Source of the DNA: Lycium barbarum | Taxonomy: Eukaryota > Streptophyta > Magnoliopsida > Solanales > Solanaceae | DNA: 64,000 bases | Direction of reading: 5' to 3' | Assembly (NCBI RefSeq): GCF_019175385.1 | Contig: NC_083344.1 | Location: 58,776,782 to 58,840,781, forward strand | Part shown: piece after piece, positions 31,092 to 43,672 of the stretch | Numbering within the stretch: the first letter of the stretch is position 1 | Layout: each line of letters opens with the position of its first letter | Position numbers and translations under genes: made by a program | The notes under the pieces: generated by a model | What the model was told of the DNA's origin: nothing | The model's database searches: none | What the model saw: only the letters and a program-made list of their open reading frames with translations

Positions 31092-33625
31092 TGTCACGAC
31101 CCGTCTGGAGGGCCGCGACGAGCACCCGGTGCTAGCCCACCCTGGCACCCCTTAACTTTCTCTTATGCTTACATCTAGGTGAGCCATATAGTTAAACGCA
31201 TAATTCTACTCATTCATCATGCTAGTCCCATTGGACAACAATGCCTTTAAATCATATTTGGCATCTAGACCACGTCAAATGTACATAAGCCGACAAGGCT
31301 ACCAAAAGATATACAAAATATAGGCCGACAAGGCCGGACATGTCTAACCATATACACGTGACTACGAGCCTCTAAGAAGCGTATAACATATCACATAAGC
31401 GGGACAGGGCCCCGCTATGCCCATAATTATGTACACAAAAGAATAAGTACCCAAAAAGCTATGGCTCCGAATGAAATGGAGCTCTGCTATGAAATCTCTG
31501 AGAAAGCAGCTATGGGTCAAGCCTGTCTCCCTGTGCACCTGCGGGCATGACGCAGCAGTCCACAAACAAAAGGACGTCAGTACGAAGAATGTACTGAATA
31601 TGTAAAGCATGATCAATATTGACATAGAAGCATAAATAGCAACATAAGAAATAACATAGGATGGGAGATGGCAATATCATCGTCATATGCACTTAATTGC
31701 CTTTCATAGGAACTTTCCATTCCTAATACGTATTTGTGTACATATATCATTTCCGTATTCCACAATAGTACTCATACCATATTTGTGCTCGTATTCGTAA
31801 ACATGCCCTTATTCACATTCATACACATAGTTATATCATATCATATACATAATCATGTCATATACAAAGCATACCCGACCACGTAGGATCGGTGTTTCAT
31901 ACATATCCTTATATAACATACCCGATCATGTAGGTTCAGTGTTTCACGTACCCGACCATATATAGGCTCGGTGATCATACATACCTGGCCAACCAAGGCT
32001 CAGTGTTACACGTACCTGGCCCTACCCAGGCTTAGTGTTGTCCATACCAAACTGCAGTGGTGTGCGCGCATTACCTAAACATACATACATATACATCTAT
32101 ACATATGCATCTATACATATACTACCCGGCCATATAAGCTCGGTGTTTCATAGTAGCCATACAAGGGCATACATACATCTAGCTCATAAACATCTTTACT
32201 ATTATCATTACTATCCTCATCGTCATCGTTATCATTATCGCTATTACCATTATAGTAGTCATCAATATCATTATCACTATTATCATCATTCATCACACTT
32301 ATCTTTATAGGCTTACTAGTCATACGAGGTACTTGGTACAATCGTAGCATATCAAGAATCGTGAGCTTAATAGCTCGGAAGATCGAATCATTTATGAGAC
32401 ATCATACACTTATGGAATATTTAGATGTTTGGCCCAAGAACCATGCCTTATGAAAGAAGGGTTAGCCTTACATACCTTTCCGTTCAACTATTTTACACTT
32501 GCGCGTTCTCCTCCAATGCTAGCGTTTCTACCTTCATTAAAGTCATACTACCATTAGAATCGATAGCTAGCATATATGACTAAAGCTAGACTTACATATT
32601 TCTAGACTTACATTCAAATCATCCATACCTATGGCCATAACACACAACGACGTCCATTCCCATACATTTCTCTTCTGATGTTCTCAACATCATTTTTAAT
32701 GCATTTATATCACAATACATCAAGAACCATAACTCAATTCAAACCATTTCTCAAAATGACACTATTCCATATTCATGACCCCTTTTACCATACCCTTCTA
32801 CAATCCAAGTATTTCAACTCTTAAATACCTTAAACAACATACAAATATCATGAATCTTACCTTAGATGTTGTAGGAACAAGCTTTAGTTGATAATACTCC
32901 ACTTGAGCAAAAACTCTAGTTTATCTCCATGAGATTTCTTGACTTAAATGACCTTTAATGGGTTTGCTTGCACTTGATTCACTTGTTTAATGTTGTTGAT
33001 CACCAAATACCCTTGAATTCTTGTGGAATATATGTGGAGAGATGTTTTAGAGAGAAGGGGTGGCAAGGGAAATGAAATGAAATATAACTTGGCCTTTTCA
33101 TTTATTGAGCCAAAATCTGCCCCGACCAAATATACGGACCAACATACGGTCCGTATATATTGTACGAGCCGTATGTTTGGTCGTACATTTGGTCCAGAGA
33201 CTTGAGACATTCTGGGCTGATTATACGATCCCAAACATACGGACCTGTATAATTTATACGGCCAGTATGTTTGGCCGTATAATCCCCAGTGATCCCGAAA
33301 TTCGTTTCGTCGATTCGTTTGATCTCCAATCCTTGTGGAACCTTCTTAACACTTGTTCAACACTTAAATACTAATCTAAGGGACGTTATCACACTTCTCC
33401 AAGACATCATTAAGTTCTTGTTAACTCATTACTCGCATTTCCTTTGCAATACTTATCAAATACTTTGCCTTATCTTAACCAACTTTCTCGTCTTACATCG
33501 GATGCCTTTAAAATCTCACTTAGGGTCATTAAACGTCATTTCTTACTCATGGAAACATCATACACTCGTACTCATCACCAGTTCATCCACTTGCGTACCA
33601 ACGGATTATTTTCCGAGGTGTAACA
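31092..33625 (-). repeat. Element C 5' LTR (2534 bp, promoter block deleted)
   Basis: This is the partner of 2817-5446, followed by CATAC (33626-33630). About 120 bp present at 4297-4417 of the other copy is replaced here by a few filler bases near 32591. The lost piece includes the TATA-like sequence and the promoter block, so this copy probably cannot drive transcription. The GCCCTGT-loop hairpin (31394-31419), twin hairpins (31561-31597) and donor-like site (32475) remain. Confidence 0.92.
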
Positions 33626-33630
33626 CATAC

Positions 33631-33723
33631 TGTTCTTAGTTTCAGTCTGACTATATCTAACAGGTTCGAATACGAGTGCCCAGCTCGGGCACTAGTCATG
33701 GCCTATGGGGTTGGGTCGTGACA
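33631..33723 (+). repeat. Element D 5' LTR, last part
   Basis: The continuation of the D LTR after C, ending GGGTCGTGACA. It matches K 90-178 almost base for base. Confidence 0.88.
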
Positions 33724-33727
33724 AAAG

Positions 33728-33739
33728 TGGTATCAGAGT
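33728..33739 (+). promoter_or_regulatory. Primer binding site (D)
   Basis: TGGTATCAGAGT, the initiator tRNA-Met site with its last base changed from C to T, four bases after the LTR. Confidence 0.88.
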
Positions 33740-33775
33740 AGTTCATCCTCGGAGTGTAGACCGTGTCTAGTAGAG

Positions 33776-33817
33776 TCTTGTTTATCGGTGTGTTGTGCAC
33801 CACATCTATAAATAGGA
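33776..33817 (+). other. Leader hairpin with palindromic loop (D)
   Basis: A 42-nt hairpin with loop TTGTGCAC (palindrome 33795-33800). Three base changes from A in the 3' arm (at 33805, 33813 and 33815) all leave G-U pairs, so the stem survives. Confidence 0.6.
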
Positions 33818-33910
33818 AGCTACAGGACATTTAGGATGTTACCTTTCCCTTTTACTCTAGATCGTGCGATAGAGCTATATTATCAGGATAATCCCTCCCT
33901 ACAAATTATT

Positions 33911-33920
33911 GTGTTTACAG
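33911..33920 (+). promoter_or_regulatory. Splice-acceptor-like site before D gag
   Basis: GTGTTTACAG ends two bases before the ATG at 33923. The surrounding leader is diverged from A, while the CAG and its spacing are kept. Confidence 0.45.
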
Positions 33921-33922
33921 CT

Positions 33923-34796
33923 ATGCCTCCAAAGAAAGTGACAGCTTCCCAGAAGGGAAAATCAGTAGCAGGAGACACTAGTCAGACCTGGAGAGTTACT
34001 AGGGGCCCTGCCCAATCTATGCCCGAGATTGTACTCCAGTCAGCGAATTCTGCTACACCGCCACCTCCCGAGGAACTTAGAGCAGCAGCAGCTCTAGTTC
34101 AGGGGGCAGCCCCACCGCCAGCTCCCGAGGCCCCAGCACCTGAGCCTCCAACTTCTCAGTCAGGGGCAGAGGATAGGGCCATGAGAGATGCAGTTCAGTT
34201 GCTGACCAGATTAGTGGTAAGGCAGGCTCAGCAGGCATGGACTAGGATTCGACCATACGGGTAGATCTGATAGTTTGAGGGTTCGTGACTTCTTAAGTTG
34301 TAAACCTCCAGAGTTTTACGGGTCAAAGCCCGAAGATGATCCGCAGGAGTTTATTTGGTAGATGCAGTGTACATTGAGGATAATCAAGGCTTCTGAGACT
34401 GCGTCTGTTGAGTTGGCTTCGTATCGGTTGCGGGATGTAGCTGTTAATTGGTATGAGTCTTGGGAGTTATCTAGGGGCGAGGGTGCTCCTCCAGCAGTAT
34501 GGGATGCGTTTGTGGAGGCTTTCCTTGGTCACTTTATGCCTCCAGAGATGAGGCGAGCTAGAGTCGATAGATTCTTACATTTGAGGCAGAGTGGCAGGAG
34601 CGTTCGAGAGTATATTCTCAAGTTTGATTCGTTAACTAGAGATGCGCCTACTATTGTAGCTGATATGGCAGATAGAGTGCATCGTTATGTGAAAGGACTG
34701 GATCGTTTTTTGATTGATGATTGTATGGCAGTGGCTCTTCAGCCAGGTATGGATATTGCTCGGGTACGGGCATATGCACAGGGGGTAGAGGATTGA
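33923..34796 (+). pseudogene. D: Gag N-terminus and capsid (broken)
   Basis: Starts MPPKKVTASQKGKSV and runs to a TAG at 34262-34264. A second piece in another frame (34362-34796) gives [20 protein letters not shown] and MPPEMRRARVDRFLHLRQSG, matching the A capsid, and ends at a TGA after VED. Between them PPEFYGSKPEDDPQEF can be followed around 34305-34355. This is Gag, the structural protein of the particle. Confidence 0.85.
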
Positions 34797-35015
34797 CACA
34801 GAGGACGTCAGCCAGATAGAGATTACGACAGAGGCCAGCATAAGAGGGCTAGATCGGCTGGTTATCCTGGTGAGTTTCGAGGCAGGCAGCCTCAGCAGCA
34901 TATTAGATATTCTTCCCAGCCAGCACGAAGTGCACCCCCACAGTTCATAGGTAGGAGATTTGACAGCACAGGGTATTCAGGAGCCGGTCAGAGCTCCAAG
35001 GCTTCAGGTTCACAG

Positions 35016-35411
35016 ATGAACAGGGATTCGGGTCAATCGAGGCCGCCTTTGCCTCGGTGTTCTCGGTGCGGTAGGCTCCATTCTGGGGAATGCCATCTTA
35101 CTACAGGTTCTTGTTTCTCTTGCAGCCGTCAAGGCCATATGAAGAGAGAGTGTCCTTATGGAGATGGTACAGGTGGTGTGGCTCATCCTACTGGGTCGGT
35201 TGCTGGTTCATCTTCTTCTGTAGCTATGCGCCCTATGGGGCAGGGTATTCAGACATCAGTAGGCCGTGGTAGAGGACGTGGGGGAGCTTCCAGTTCTAGC
35301 GGTCCTTCGAACCGCATATATGCTTTAGCTAGTAGGAAGGATCAGGAGGCGTCACCGAATGTGGTTACAGGTATATATTATCGATTTTCTCCCAGGACGT
35401 ATATGCATTGA
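35016..35411 (+). pseudogene. D: nucleocapsid Cys clusters
   Basis: Carries CSRCGRLHSGEC and the knuckle CFSCSRQGHMKREC, then a Gly/Ser/Arg-rich tail and the start of the protease region before a frame change near 35400. Some residues before 35016 are in the same frame. Confidence 0.83.
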
Positions 35412-35785
35412 TAGATCCAGGTTCCACCTTATCGTATATATCTCCCTTTGTTGCTAGTAGAATCGGAATAGAACCTGAGTTGATAGAACCATTTGAGGTA
35501 GCTACACCGGTAGGAGATTCTGTCATAGCAAAGCGAGTATATAGAAATTGTTCGGTGGTTATATATAGTCGTCATACCATGGCAGATCTAATAGAGTTAG
35601 ACATGATTGAGTTTCATGTTATTATGGGTATGGATTGGTTAGCTTCTTGTTATGCTAACGTTGACTGTAGAGAAAAGATAGTTCGATTTCAGTTCCCAGG
35701 AGAGCCGATTATAGAATATATAGGGAATACGGCATCGCCGAGGGGTAAGTTTATTTCATACCTCGAGGCAAGGAAGATGGCTTAG
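35408..35785 (+). pseudogene. D: protease
   Basis: Begins at the catalytic segment [20 protein letters not shown], includes [20 protein letters not shown] and [17 protein letters not shown], and ends at a TAG in RKMA. The first codon is TTG and is not a true start; the frame comes from gag. Confidence 0.85.
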
Positions 35786-35858
35786 AAAAGGTTATATTTA
35801 TCATCTGGTTCGTGTGCATGACCTGAACGCAGAGGTACCGAGTCTTTAGTCAATCCCG

Positions 35859-36461
35859 ATGGTTAATGAATTTCCAGATGTATTCCTAGATGAACTTCCA
35901 GGTCTTCCTCCTGAACGGGAGATAGAGTTTAATATAGACGTATTGCCAGATACTCAGCCCATATCTATTCCTCCTTATAGAATGGCACCTGCAGAGCTGA
36001 AGGAGTTAAAGGAGCAACTGAGGGACTTGTTAGAAAAGGGCTTAGGGAGCACCGGTATTATTTGTGAGAAAGAAAGATGGGTCGCTGCGGATGTGTATTG
36101 ATTATAGGCAGCTGAATAAAGTAACAATAAAGAATAGGTATCCCTTCCCCGGGATTGACGATCTATTTCACCAGTTGCAGGGTGCTAAGTGTTTTTCGAA
36201 GATATACTTATGGTCAGGCTATCATCAGGTGCAGGTAAAGGAGGCAGATATTCCGAAGACTGCATTCAAGACCCGATACGGGCATTATGAGTTTAGAGTG
36301 ATGTCTTTTGGGCTGACCAATGCTCCAGCAGTATTTATGGATTTGATGAATCGAGTATACAAACCATTCTTGGATATGTTCATTATTGTATTTATTGATG
36401 ATATTTTGGTTTATTCACGTTCAGAAGAGGAGCATGCAGACAATTTGAGAGCGGTACTTAG
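35859..36461 (+). pseudogene. D: reverse transcriptase, first part (cut by E)
   Basis: The first piece reads [20 protein letters not shown] to [10 protein letters not shown] deletion then removes the segment before [18 protein letters not shown], after which the frame changes (from 36064) and gives [20 protein letters not shown] and the active site FIDD at 36391-36402. The sequence stops at the CTTAG duplication where E is inserted and resumes at 54129. Confidence 0.88.
36457..36461. other. Target duplication CTTAG, left of E
   Basis: CTTAG here and at 54124-54128. Removing E and one copy joins the D RT codons in sequence (...RAVLRVLQHQKL). Confidence 0.93.
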
Positions 36462-37502
36462 TGTTATATCCCGCGTTTCCGCACATCTGGAAAATTAGAA
36501 ATAGTCTTGACTTGTATGAGATAAAGTCATAATTGAGTACATTTAGCATGAGTTGTTTGTGAAAGAATATTAATGTGGAAGTGTCGAGGAGGACTAAGGG
36601 CAAATTTGGAATTTTGGAAAATTAGTTTCGGGAATTACAAAATATGATATACAAGCCAATTGGGCTCAAAATGAGAATGAAATGAGGCCCAAAAAGAGAT
36701 GGGGTGGCCGGCCAACTATGGCCCAAACCCATGGCCCAAATTATTTTTCCATGTGATAAATTAACTAATGGGACCATATTATACATATTATATATCATCT
36801 TCATCCTTTAGAATATTGAAGAAAGAACAAGAAAACAAAGCTAAACAAGAGCAAAAAAATAAGAGGGTTTCGGGTTTGCCATAGGAAAATTAGCCACCAA
36901 AAATCTTGTTCTAAAAATTTATATTTTGTGGTTTTCCTACTAAATTGAGTAGCCTGTTCAATTTGGTGTAGTTGGTTTGGAGAAAGGAGGCCTTGGTTCA
37001 TCAAAGTGATCACAAGTTCAAGTGAAGAAGACTAGAGAATAAGGTAAGAATTCATCCCTTATCCTTGTGTTATGAAGTCTTGTTTGTGTTGTTGTATGTA
37101 GAAATGTGTTGATTGTATGAAGAAATGGAAGTTTGCAAAGTGGGTGTGTGGTATATATGTGTAGCCGTGTGTATGCATGCATTGTATGCCAATGAAGAAT
37201 TGAAATTATGTTGTATTCTAGTTATGAATATGATGGAATTCATATTGAGAATGAAATTTGAATAAAATTGGATGAATTGGAAAAAAGAGCATTGGGTTGT
37301 GTGGTATGTTGGAGTAGGAATAGAAATGAATCAAGTTTGGGTAATGTGTTAGTTGTGTTATTGTGATTCTTGCAATGTAAATGAAAGTAAAATGATATGA
37401 GTTTGCTTTGAAATGGAATGTAGAAACTTATGTCGCTTAAGTATGATTTTACGACATTATGAAAATAAAGTTATTAGGTTGCAAATTATGATGGGTACTG
37501 AT
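36462..37502 (+). repeat. Element E 5' LTR, first part
   Basis: Starts TGTTATATCCCGCG like 50982, and ends at the CTGAT duplication (37498-37502) before F. Matches 50982-52021 with only scattered changes. Confidence 0.93.
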
Positions 37503-40500
37503 TGTCACGACCCGACTAGGGGCCGTGACGAGTACCCGATACTTGTACCGAGCACTCCTTATCTATCATATTACCTTTACCTCTTAGCAAGCCGTGTAAA
37601 CAGAGCCTTATTTTTTTTTGAACATTAACATTAGCAGCGTCATTCTGAACATAGGCTAATAAACTTCGTTAGCACTTTATACAACAACATTAACATGCCA
37701 AAACACCATATATCTAACTATACTAGACGTAGTACACTTATACATAGAAAGGGCCGAGTACTATCGTGCCCGAGATTATATATATACAGAATAGTACCAC
37801 TGAAATAAGGCTCCGGAACGACTGGAGCATTGTAGAGTACTGCTGGCGGAGCTCCTAAGGATCAAGTCCACTTGTCTGCTGACCTGCGCGGCATGGAACT
37901 GTTATGTCCCGTGTTTTCGTATAATTGGAAATCGAGAAATAATTGCGATTTGTGTGTTAAAAAGGAAATGATTTGATTTTCGTGAATATGACTATGTGGG
38001 TTATGGAATTTTTAATGTTAAGACCTCGGGGAAGGCCGAGGATAAATTTGGAATTTCAGAAATTAGTTTCGGGAATTACAAAACGAGACTTTAGCTAATT
38101 GGGCCAAGGAAAATTTTGACCCAAAGATGAAGCCCAACAATTGAAGGGGGCCGGCCATGTCTATTGGCCAAGCCACTTTAAAAGGGTCATGTGCTATGCA
38201 CATGACCCCTAAAAGGATATATACTATGTATGCTTAGCCATTATCAAGAAAACAAAAATCAAAAATCAAGAACACCCCAAAAATAAGGGTTCGGCCGAGA
38301 ATAAGGAAAGGAGAGAAAGAAATTTCCCAAGCCTGTTTGTGATCCAAAAATCATAGTCTCTACATAATTGTGAAGTACTCAAGGCCCTCTTCAACGGGGT
38401 ATAATTAGTTTGGCGCAAGAACGACGTTTACGACAAGTCGGGTTTTCAAGAAAAGGTAAGAATTTTGCCCCTTTAAGGTAATAGAATTGATGTGAATATG
38501 TTAAGGATTGGAAATAGAGGGAAATCCCGTAATTTTGATGTAAATAGAAAGCCGTGGGTGTGTGTGTATAGAGTGTATTGGCCGTGAGCCATAGAGAGGA
38601 AAAATGATGTGAATTGATCTTGGTTAAGTTGGTATAATGTGTTGTTGTGACCCTTATGTCGTAAATGATTAATTGATGAATGAAATTGGCGTTGAAAAAT
38701 GATTTTGGATATTATCGGAAAACGTATACCTTCGGTATCACTATGTATATCATTGTATATTTTGGGTGCTAGAGACTTTAGATGTGGAGTTATAATGATG
38801 TTAATGAATTCGGAATGAAACGACGTGAATTAGAATGTTCGTCGTGAATTTTGATGTTTTAAAGAATTCTGGAAAATAATGGATTTTGGTGTAATTTCGT
38901 GTATGGCTTGGATTGTAGTTAGGATGTGATTGTATAAGTTTGAATGTAGAAATGAATTCGATTATGTAGAGTTAGAATTGGAGTTTTGAAAGTTTGAATG
39001 AAAGTTGCCAACTTAGACAACAAAGTAGATCTTTGAAGCTAGAATGGTTTGATTGTTGTTTGTGTTGTTTGTTGACGTGTGGGCTGTTGTGGTGGATGTA
39101 TTTTGAGCCGAGCTAAGCCTCGGGGATGTTAGATTTATAGGGGAAATGCTGCCGAAATTTCGGTAGGCAAAAATTGAAGTTAAAGGCATTTTTAAGCCTA
39201 AGAATCTCAATTGGTAACTTTGACCATTTGCAGATTTTTGACGAAACGGGACTGGACTTTCGGGAGAGCTTACGACATCTGTGAGGTATGTAAAGCTTCC
39301 CACTCCTTCATTTGGCATATCTTAGTGTGTTAGACGAATATGAGAACTTCCGGAGCATTTCTGCTCCTCGAAACCCGATCCACAGAAAAGTTACTATTCA
39401 TTCAATTCGATTGAAGCCTAAGGGCTCTATTTTGGCTAGAATGCCACCAATCGTCCGAAACCTATCGAAATGTGATCGGGTCACCTGGTAATGATTATGT
39501 ATGACCTTTTGGCCTATTAATGTTCGTGAATTATGTTCGCCACCTCAATTTGACTCGAGGTGGGCCCGCTAACCCCGAGACGCCCTATTTGTCCTATCGG
39601 GCTCTCCTTTGGAATAAGATTTGATATGAACCCTTTGATTTTGAAACGTTCTGCTATGGGCTATGTTTTGAATATTATGATATGCTAAGTTACGTTTTGA
39701 GCCATACGTAATATTTTGGAAACGTTTTGTGAAATGAAACTTTGTATCGACTAAGTATTCGATTATTTTGTACTATGAAATGACTTACTGAGACTACTAA
39801 GTTTTGAAAGGCTATTTTGAAATATGGATTGCATTTGTTTGCTCACGACTCCGCTCGTGCCTTATGATGACTTCGTTCACCGGTTCCCGGGCCGGTTATG
39901 ATTAATGCGCCTTATAATAATTCGGCCGTATGCTGTGTTACGGTTCCCGAGGCTTCGCCATAGGGCCGGGTTCCGTTTGGAGTTATGCTGTGATATGCCT
40001 CGTGATGCGATACGCTCACCTATGATTATGCTTGTGTTCGGGGATGTACGGAGATTTGAAACCTCCTGGTGTTATGCTGTGTGTGGCGCCAGCGTCGGAG
40101 TGGCGACCACGTTCCTAAGCGTTTGCATGATTTCATTTGCATTATGTATACGTATATGATTTCGATATAGATTTTGACCTACCCATTTGTACTCCACGTT
40201 GACATTTGATTTGCTATCGGTTTTGATCCATATTTCTGTACTCCGTGCTTTACATACTCAGTACATATTTCGTACTGACCCCCTTTCTTTGGGGGCTGCG
40301 TTTTTTGCCCGCAGGTGCAGATATCGGTGATCCTCCGCAGTAGGCTTCACTTCTTGCTATTCCGGAGTACTCCTATTTGATCCGGAGTCCACTTTTGGTA
40401 CAGACTCTTTTTGCTTTGTATATATTCGGTATGTTTGACTATTTGGGTATGGCGGGGCCCTGTCTCGCCATATGTCTTTGTTTTGAGTTTGTAGAGGCCT

Positions 40501-43500
40501 GTAGTCATAAATGTGGGGCGAGGGTCCTATGTATGGTTGTCTGATTTGGTTTTCTGGTCTTAAAGCGGTCCGTTCGTTATGATGGTCCCAAATGGCCCTT
40601 ATGCTTATGTTTGCACTTTTGGCCGGCGATGTCTACTCCGCCTCTTCGTTTGTATTTGATATGATATTTTGATTTGGCACGACCGCTTAAGACATATTTT
40701 GATATAAATTACGTTCGATATGATTTCGAAAAATTATGAAATAAGTTTGGATTTGCAAATGAATGTGCGATTCGGTCTGGGTACCCAGGTAGGGTGCCAG
40801 TCGCGGCCCACGGGGCTGGGTCGTGACAGGAACGCAGCGTCCACAAGAAGGGACGTCAGTACGAATAGTGTACCGAGTATGTAAGGCATAGAAAATAATA
40901 CAAGCAGTAACATAGAGTACGATTAATAATATCATGGAGTCACAGGGCATATAACGAGGCGAGAAAGTAACCTGTGCATAGGAAGGCCCCTTTTCAGGCC
41001 GACTGTCATGTAGGCTTGTCCTTTCGTCTTTGAAACGTTTCTTTTCATAAGCATGGGAATTAACATTTATATATTACTTATTCTCGTGTACAGAAAACAG
41101 TACATTTCAGTGAACGGTATCTTTTATTCACATTTACAGACGCCGAATACATCGGCTCTCCCAAGCCCCCTCCCCAACGGTGTCCCAACACATTACATCA
41201 TATATAGGTAGCATACATTATATATATATACAGACGCCGCATACGGCTCTCCCATATCCCGCGTCTGGGCATCCCGCGTCCAGGATGGAATCCAGCTGAA
41301 TCAGGTGGTGATATAACAGTGACCCTTCCCCTTTCCCCATACACATATACATATACATTTGCGTATCTTTTATACATATACACGTCTCATATACAATTAC
41401 TTATCTTATTTATATATACATATCCATACACATATACCTGTTTTATATACATATATCATATAAGCACACAAGAGCCAAGGAAAATCATGTATCCATCGGA
41501 GTGACGTAAGGTCGGTGACCTCCGATTACGTTATGGAATGCTAGTTATAGCTTTGTCTCACCTTGAAGGAACAAGTATTTTAAGGCAAGACTATCAACGG
41601 AGAATAGTATTACAGTAACAGTAGAATGAAATCGTGGGCATCATAGATGACCGTCATAGGCTTTGGAGTCAGAGAAAATAAAGATATAGCTAGGAAATAT
41701 AAATACGATTCAAAAATTAGTGTATCACTTTCATGTTTACGTAAGATACTTAGCTTAGTCATCTTAGTCATAGAGTCGTTCCGGTCGTACTTATCAAAGG
41801 TACATTCTTTTGTCTAACATTGTAATTATCATTATCCTTATAGAAACATTCTCGTTAGAGTAGTCATAGTACTTATCATTCGGTAACGAGATTGGGATCA
41901 AAAGTCCCCTTTGGATTTACTTCAAGTAAGTCAACCATGACTATAGGAAAATCCGAGAGTAACGGCCCCACCTCGGGCCGGATGAGGTAGCGTATACGAT
42001 TTACGTATGTTACGTGTCATAGCGTTACTTGTGAGGGTCTTCGGGTAATCGGGTCCCATTTATACAAGTTCTAAGGGTGTAGGAGGTTTTTCCAACAATT
42101 GGCACACTTTCTAGTTCAATTCTATTGAACAAAAAGTGGAAAACTTTAGGTGCGGATTCCGTGGAACCGAGTTGTCCCCGAGGCTCGTACCCAACTTATT
42201 ACAACTAAGACATGCCATAGAAAGAAGGGTGAAGCATTACATACCTCCTTCCGCTCCTTTTGCTATTCCAAATTCACGTCACAATTTCGTCAAAATCTGC
42301 AAATTGGTCGTTTTTACCAAAACTCTCATTAGTATACTTAGAGTTGAAATCTTAAGGTAATACTTGGCTACCGAAATTTCGACAGCATTTCCTCTGTAAA
42401 TATACCATCCTCGACATTCAATTTAGTCAAATTCTCATCAAACACAATCCGGGAATTCAAACCCGGCCAAACTATCAACATGAATTCAACAATCACACTA
42501 GCGATCCATACATTCAATTCAAGATACATGATATCAATTTACTACTTTCTTCAAAACCTTCCAACTCCAATAAAACAATGCAATCTTTTAATATATATAT
42601 ATTCCAACGACCCCATACCAATATCATTGTCTTTCATACGCATAAGAACATCACATTCAATATGCATGATTTCTAAAATAAGTCTCCAACTTCCACAACT
42701 CAACTAAGGTTCCTAGACATTCATTAGCAACATAGGATTCACAATATAACAACAACCAAAACACTACATAAAATTAACTCGTTCACTTCCATACTATACC
42801 ACAACCTCACGGCCACACACACACAACACTCACGGCCACACTTCATGCATGCATAACTACATTCTCTCCAAATTCATTCAACTTCCATCTTCAACATATC
42901 ATTCACAACCATAACAACCAAACACTAAACAAAATAATTGAAATATGATTCTTATTCATATATGAACATGCACGGCCACATACTAATTTCCTCTCCTTCA
43001 TGAATTTCATCAATTTTAGCATACTACAACACATATAAACCATGTATAACACATAAAACAAGATTAGAATTTACCTTTCTTCTTCAACTTCTCACTTGCC
43101 TAACTCTTGGCAACTTGTATGATTTTGAACCTTTCTTGTTCCAACAACAACTCCACCTTGTTGTGCACCCCCTACTTTGTAGAAAATGATTTTTGGAGAA
43201 ATTTTATCAATTTTTCTTGGCAATTTTTGCTCTTGGCCGAAATGGCCTTGTAGGGGTTTCCTCTCTCCCTTTTTCTTTCCAAGTCTTGAATTTTCTAGAG
43301 TGTGGTATGAAAAGATGACTTGGTCATCTTTTATTAATCCATATGACTCCTAAGTGGGCTAAGCCCACTCCAAGTGGGTCGGCCAACATGGCCCAAAACA
43401 TAAGCCCACTTCTTTTTTTTTTGTGTCTTAATTTGCACTTCAAGAAAAATTAAATTTTTCCAAATTCCAAATTTGCCCTTCGTCTTCCTCCATAATTCCA

Positions 43501-43667
43501 CGAGTCGTATTGCAAATTTCCCTTTATGCCCTTGACCTTCCTCATTATTTCCACTTCAAAATTTTCATAACAACTTATATGCCAAGCAAGGTAAAAATAT
43601 GGCCTTGGTTACTGTCTTCCCGCGATTGTCTTGAATTATCCGATTGCATAAAATGCGGGATATAATA
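37503..43667 (-). mobile_element. Solo LTR F in the E 5' LTR
   Basis: On the plus strand it starts TGTCACGACC and ends GCGGGATATAATA (expected ATAACA, one C-to-T change). CTGAT flanks it (37498-37502 and 43668-43672). Without G it is about 3.2 kb and has one set of LTR signals: twin hairpins (40838-40876), donor-like GAG/GTATGT (GT at 42244-42243) and promoter block (42369-42405). No primer site, gene or second LTR is present, so this is a solo LTR left by recombination between the two LTRs of an element. Confidence 0.9.
37900..40828 (+). mobile_element. Solo LTR G inside F (2929 bp)
   Basis: Starts TGTTATGTCCCGTG and ends GGGTCGTGACA, flanked by perfect GGAAC duplications (37895-37899, 40829-40833). 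It is of the A/E type but a diverged subfamily. It carries the palindrome CCGAAATTTCGG (39152-39163), donor-like GAG/GTATGT (GT at 39286-39287), twin hairpins (40258-40295) and the GCCCTGT-loop hairpin with eight pairs (40449-40471). No interior exists. Confidence 0.93.
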
Positions 43668-43672
43668 CTGAT

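Larger units (their letters stand above)
2817..33625 (-). mobile_element. Element C: Ty3/Gypsy chromovirus, minus strand
   Basis: C reads right to left: 5' LTR 31092-33625, primer site 31076-31087, gag from 30881, protease, RT, RNase H, integrase to 26476, then (after B) integrase tail and chromodomain 5981-5651, polypurine tract and 3' LTR 5446-2817. It is flanked by perfect CATAC duplications and lies in the D 5' LTR. Without B it would be about 10.3 kb. Gag-pol carries several stops, frameshifts and a deletion between integrase core and GPY module, so it is inactive. Confidence 0.92.

Noticed and set aside
36621..37013. Minus-strand frames near the start of the E LTR as genes
   Set aside because: They recur at 51142-51533 only because this is the other LTR; low complexity and no domain.
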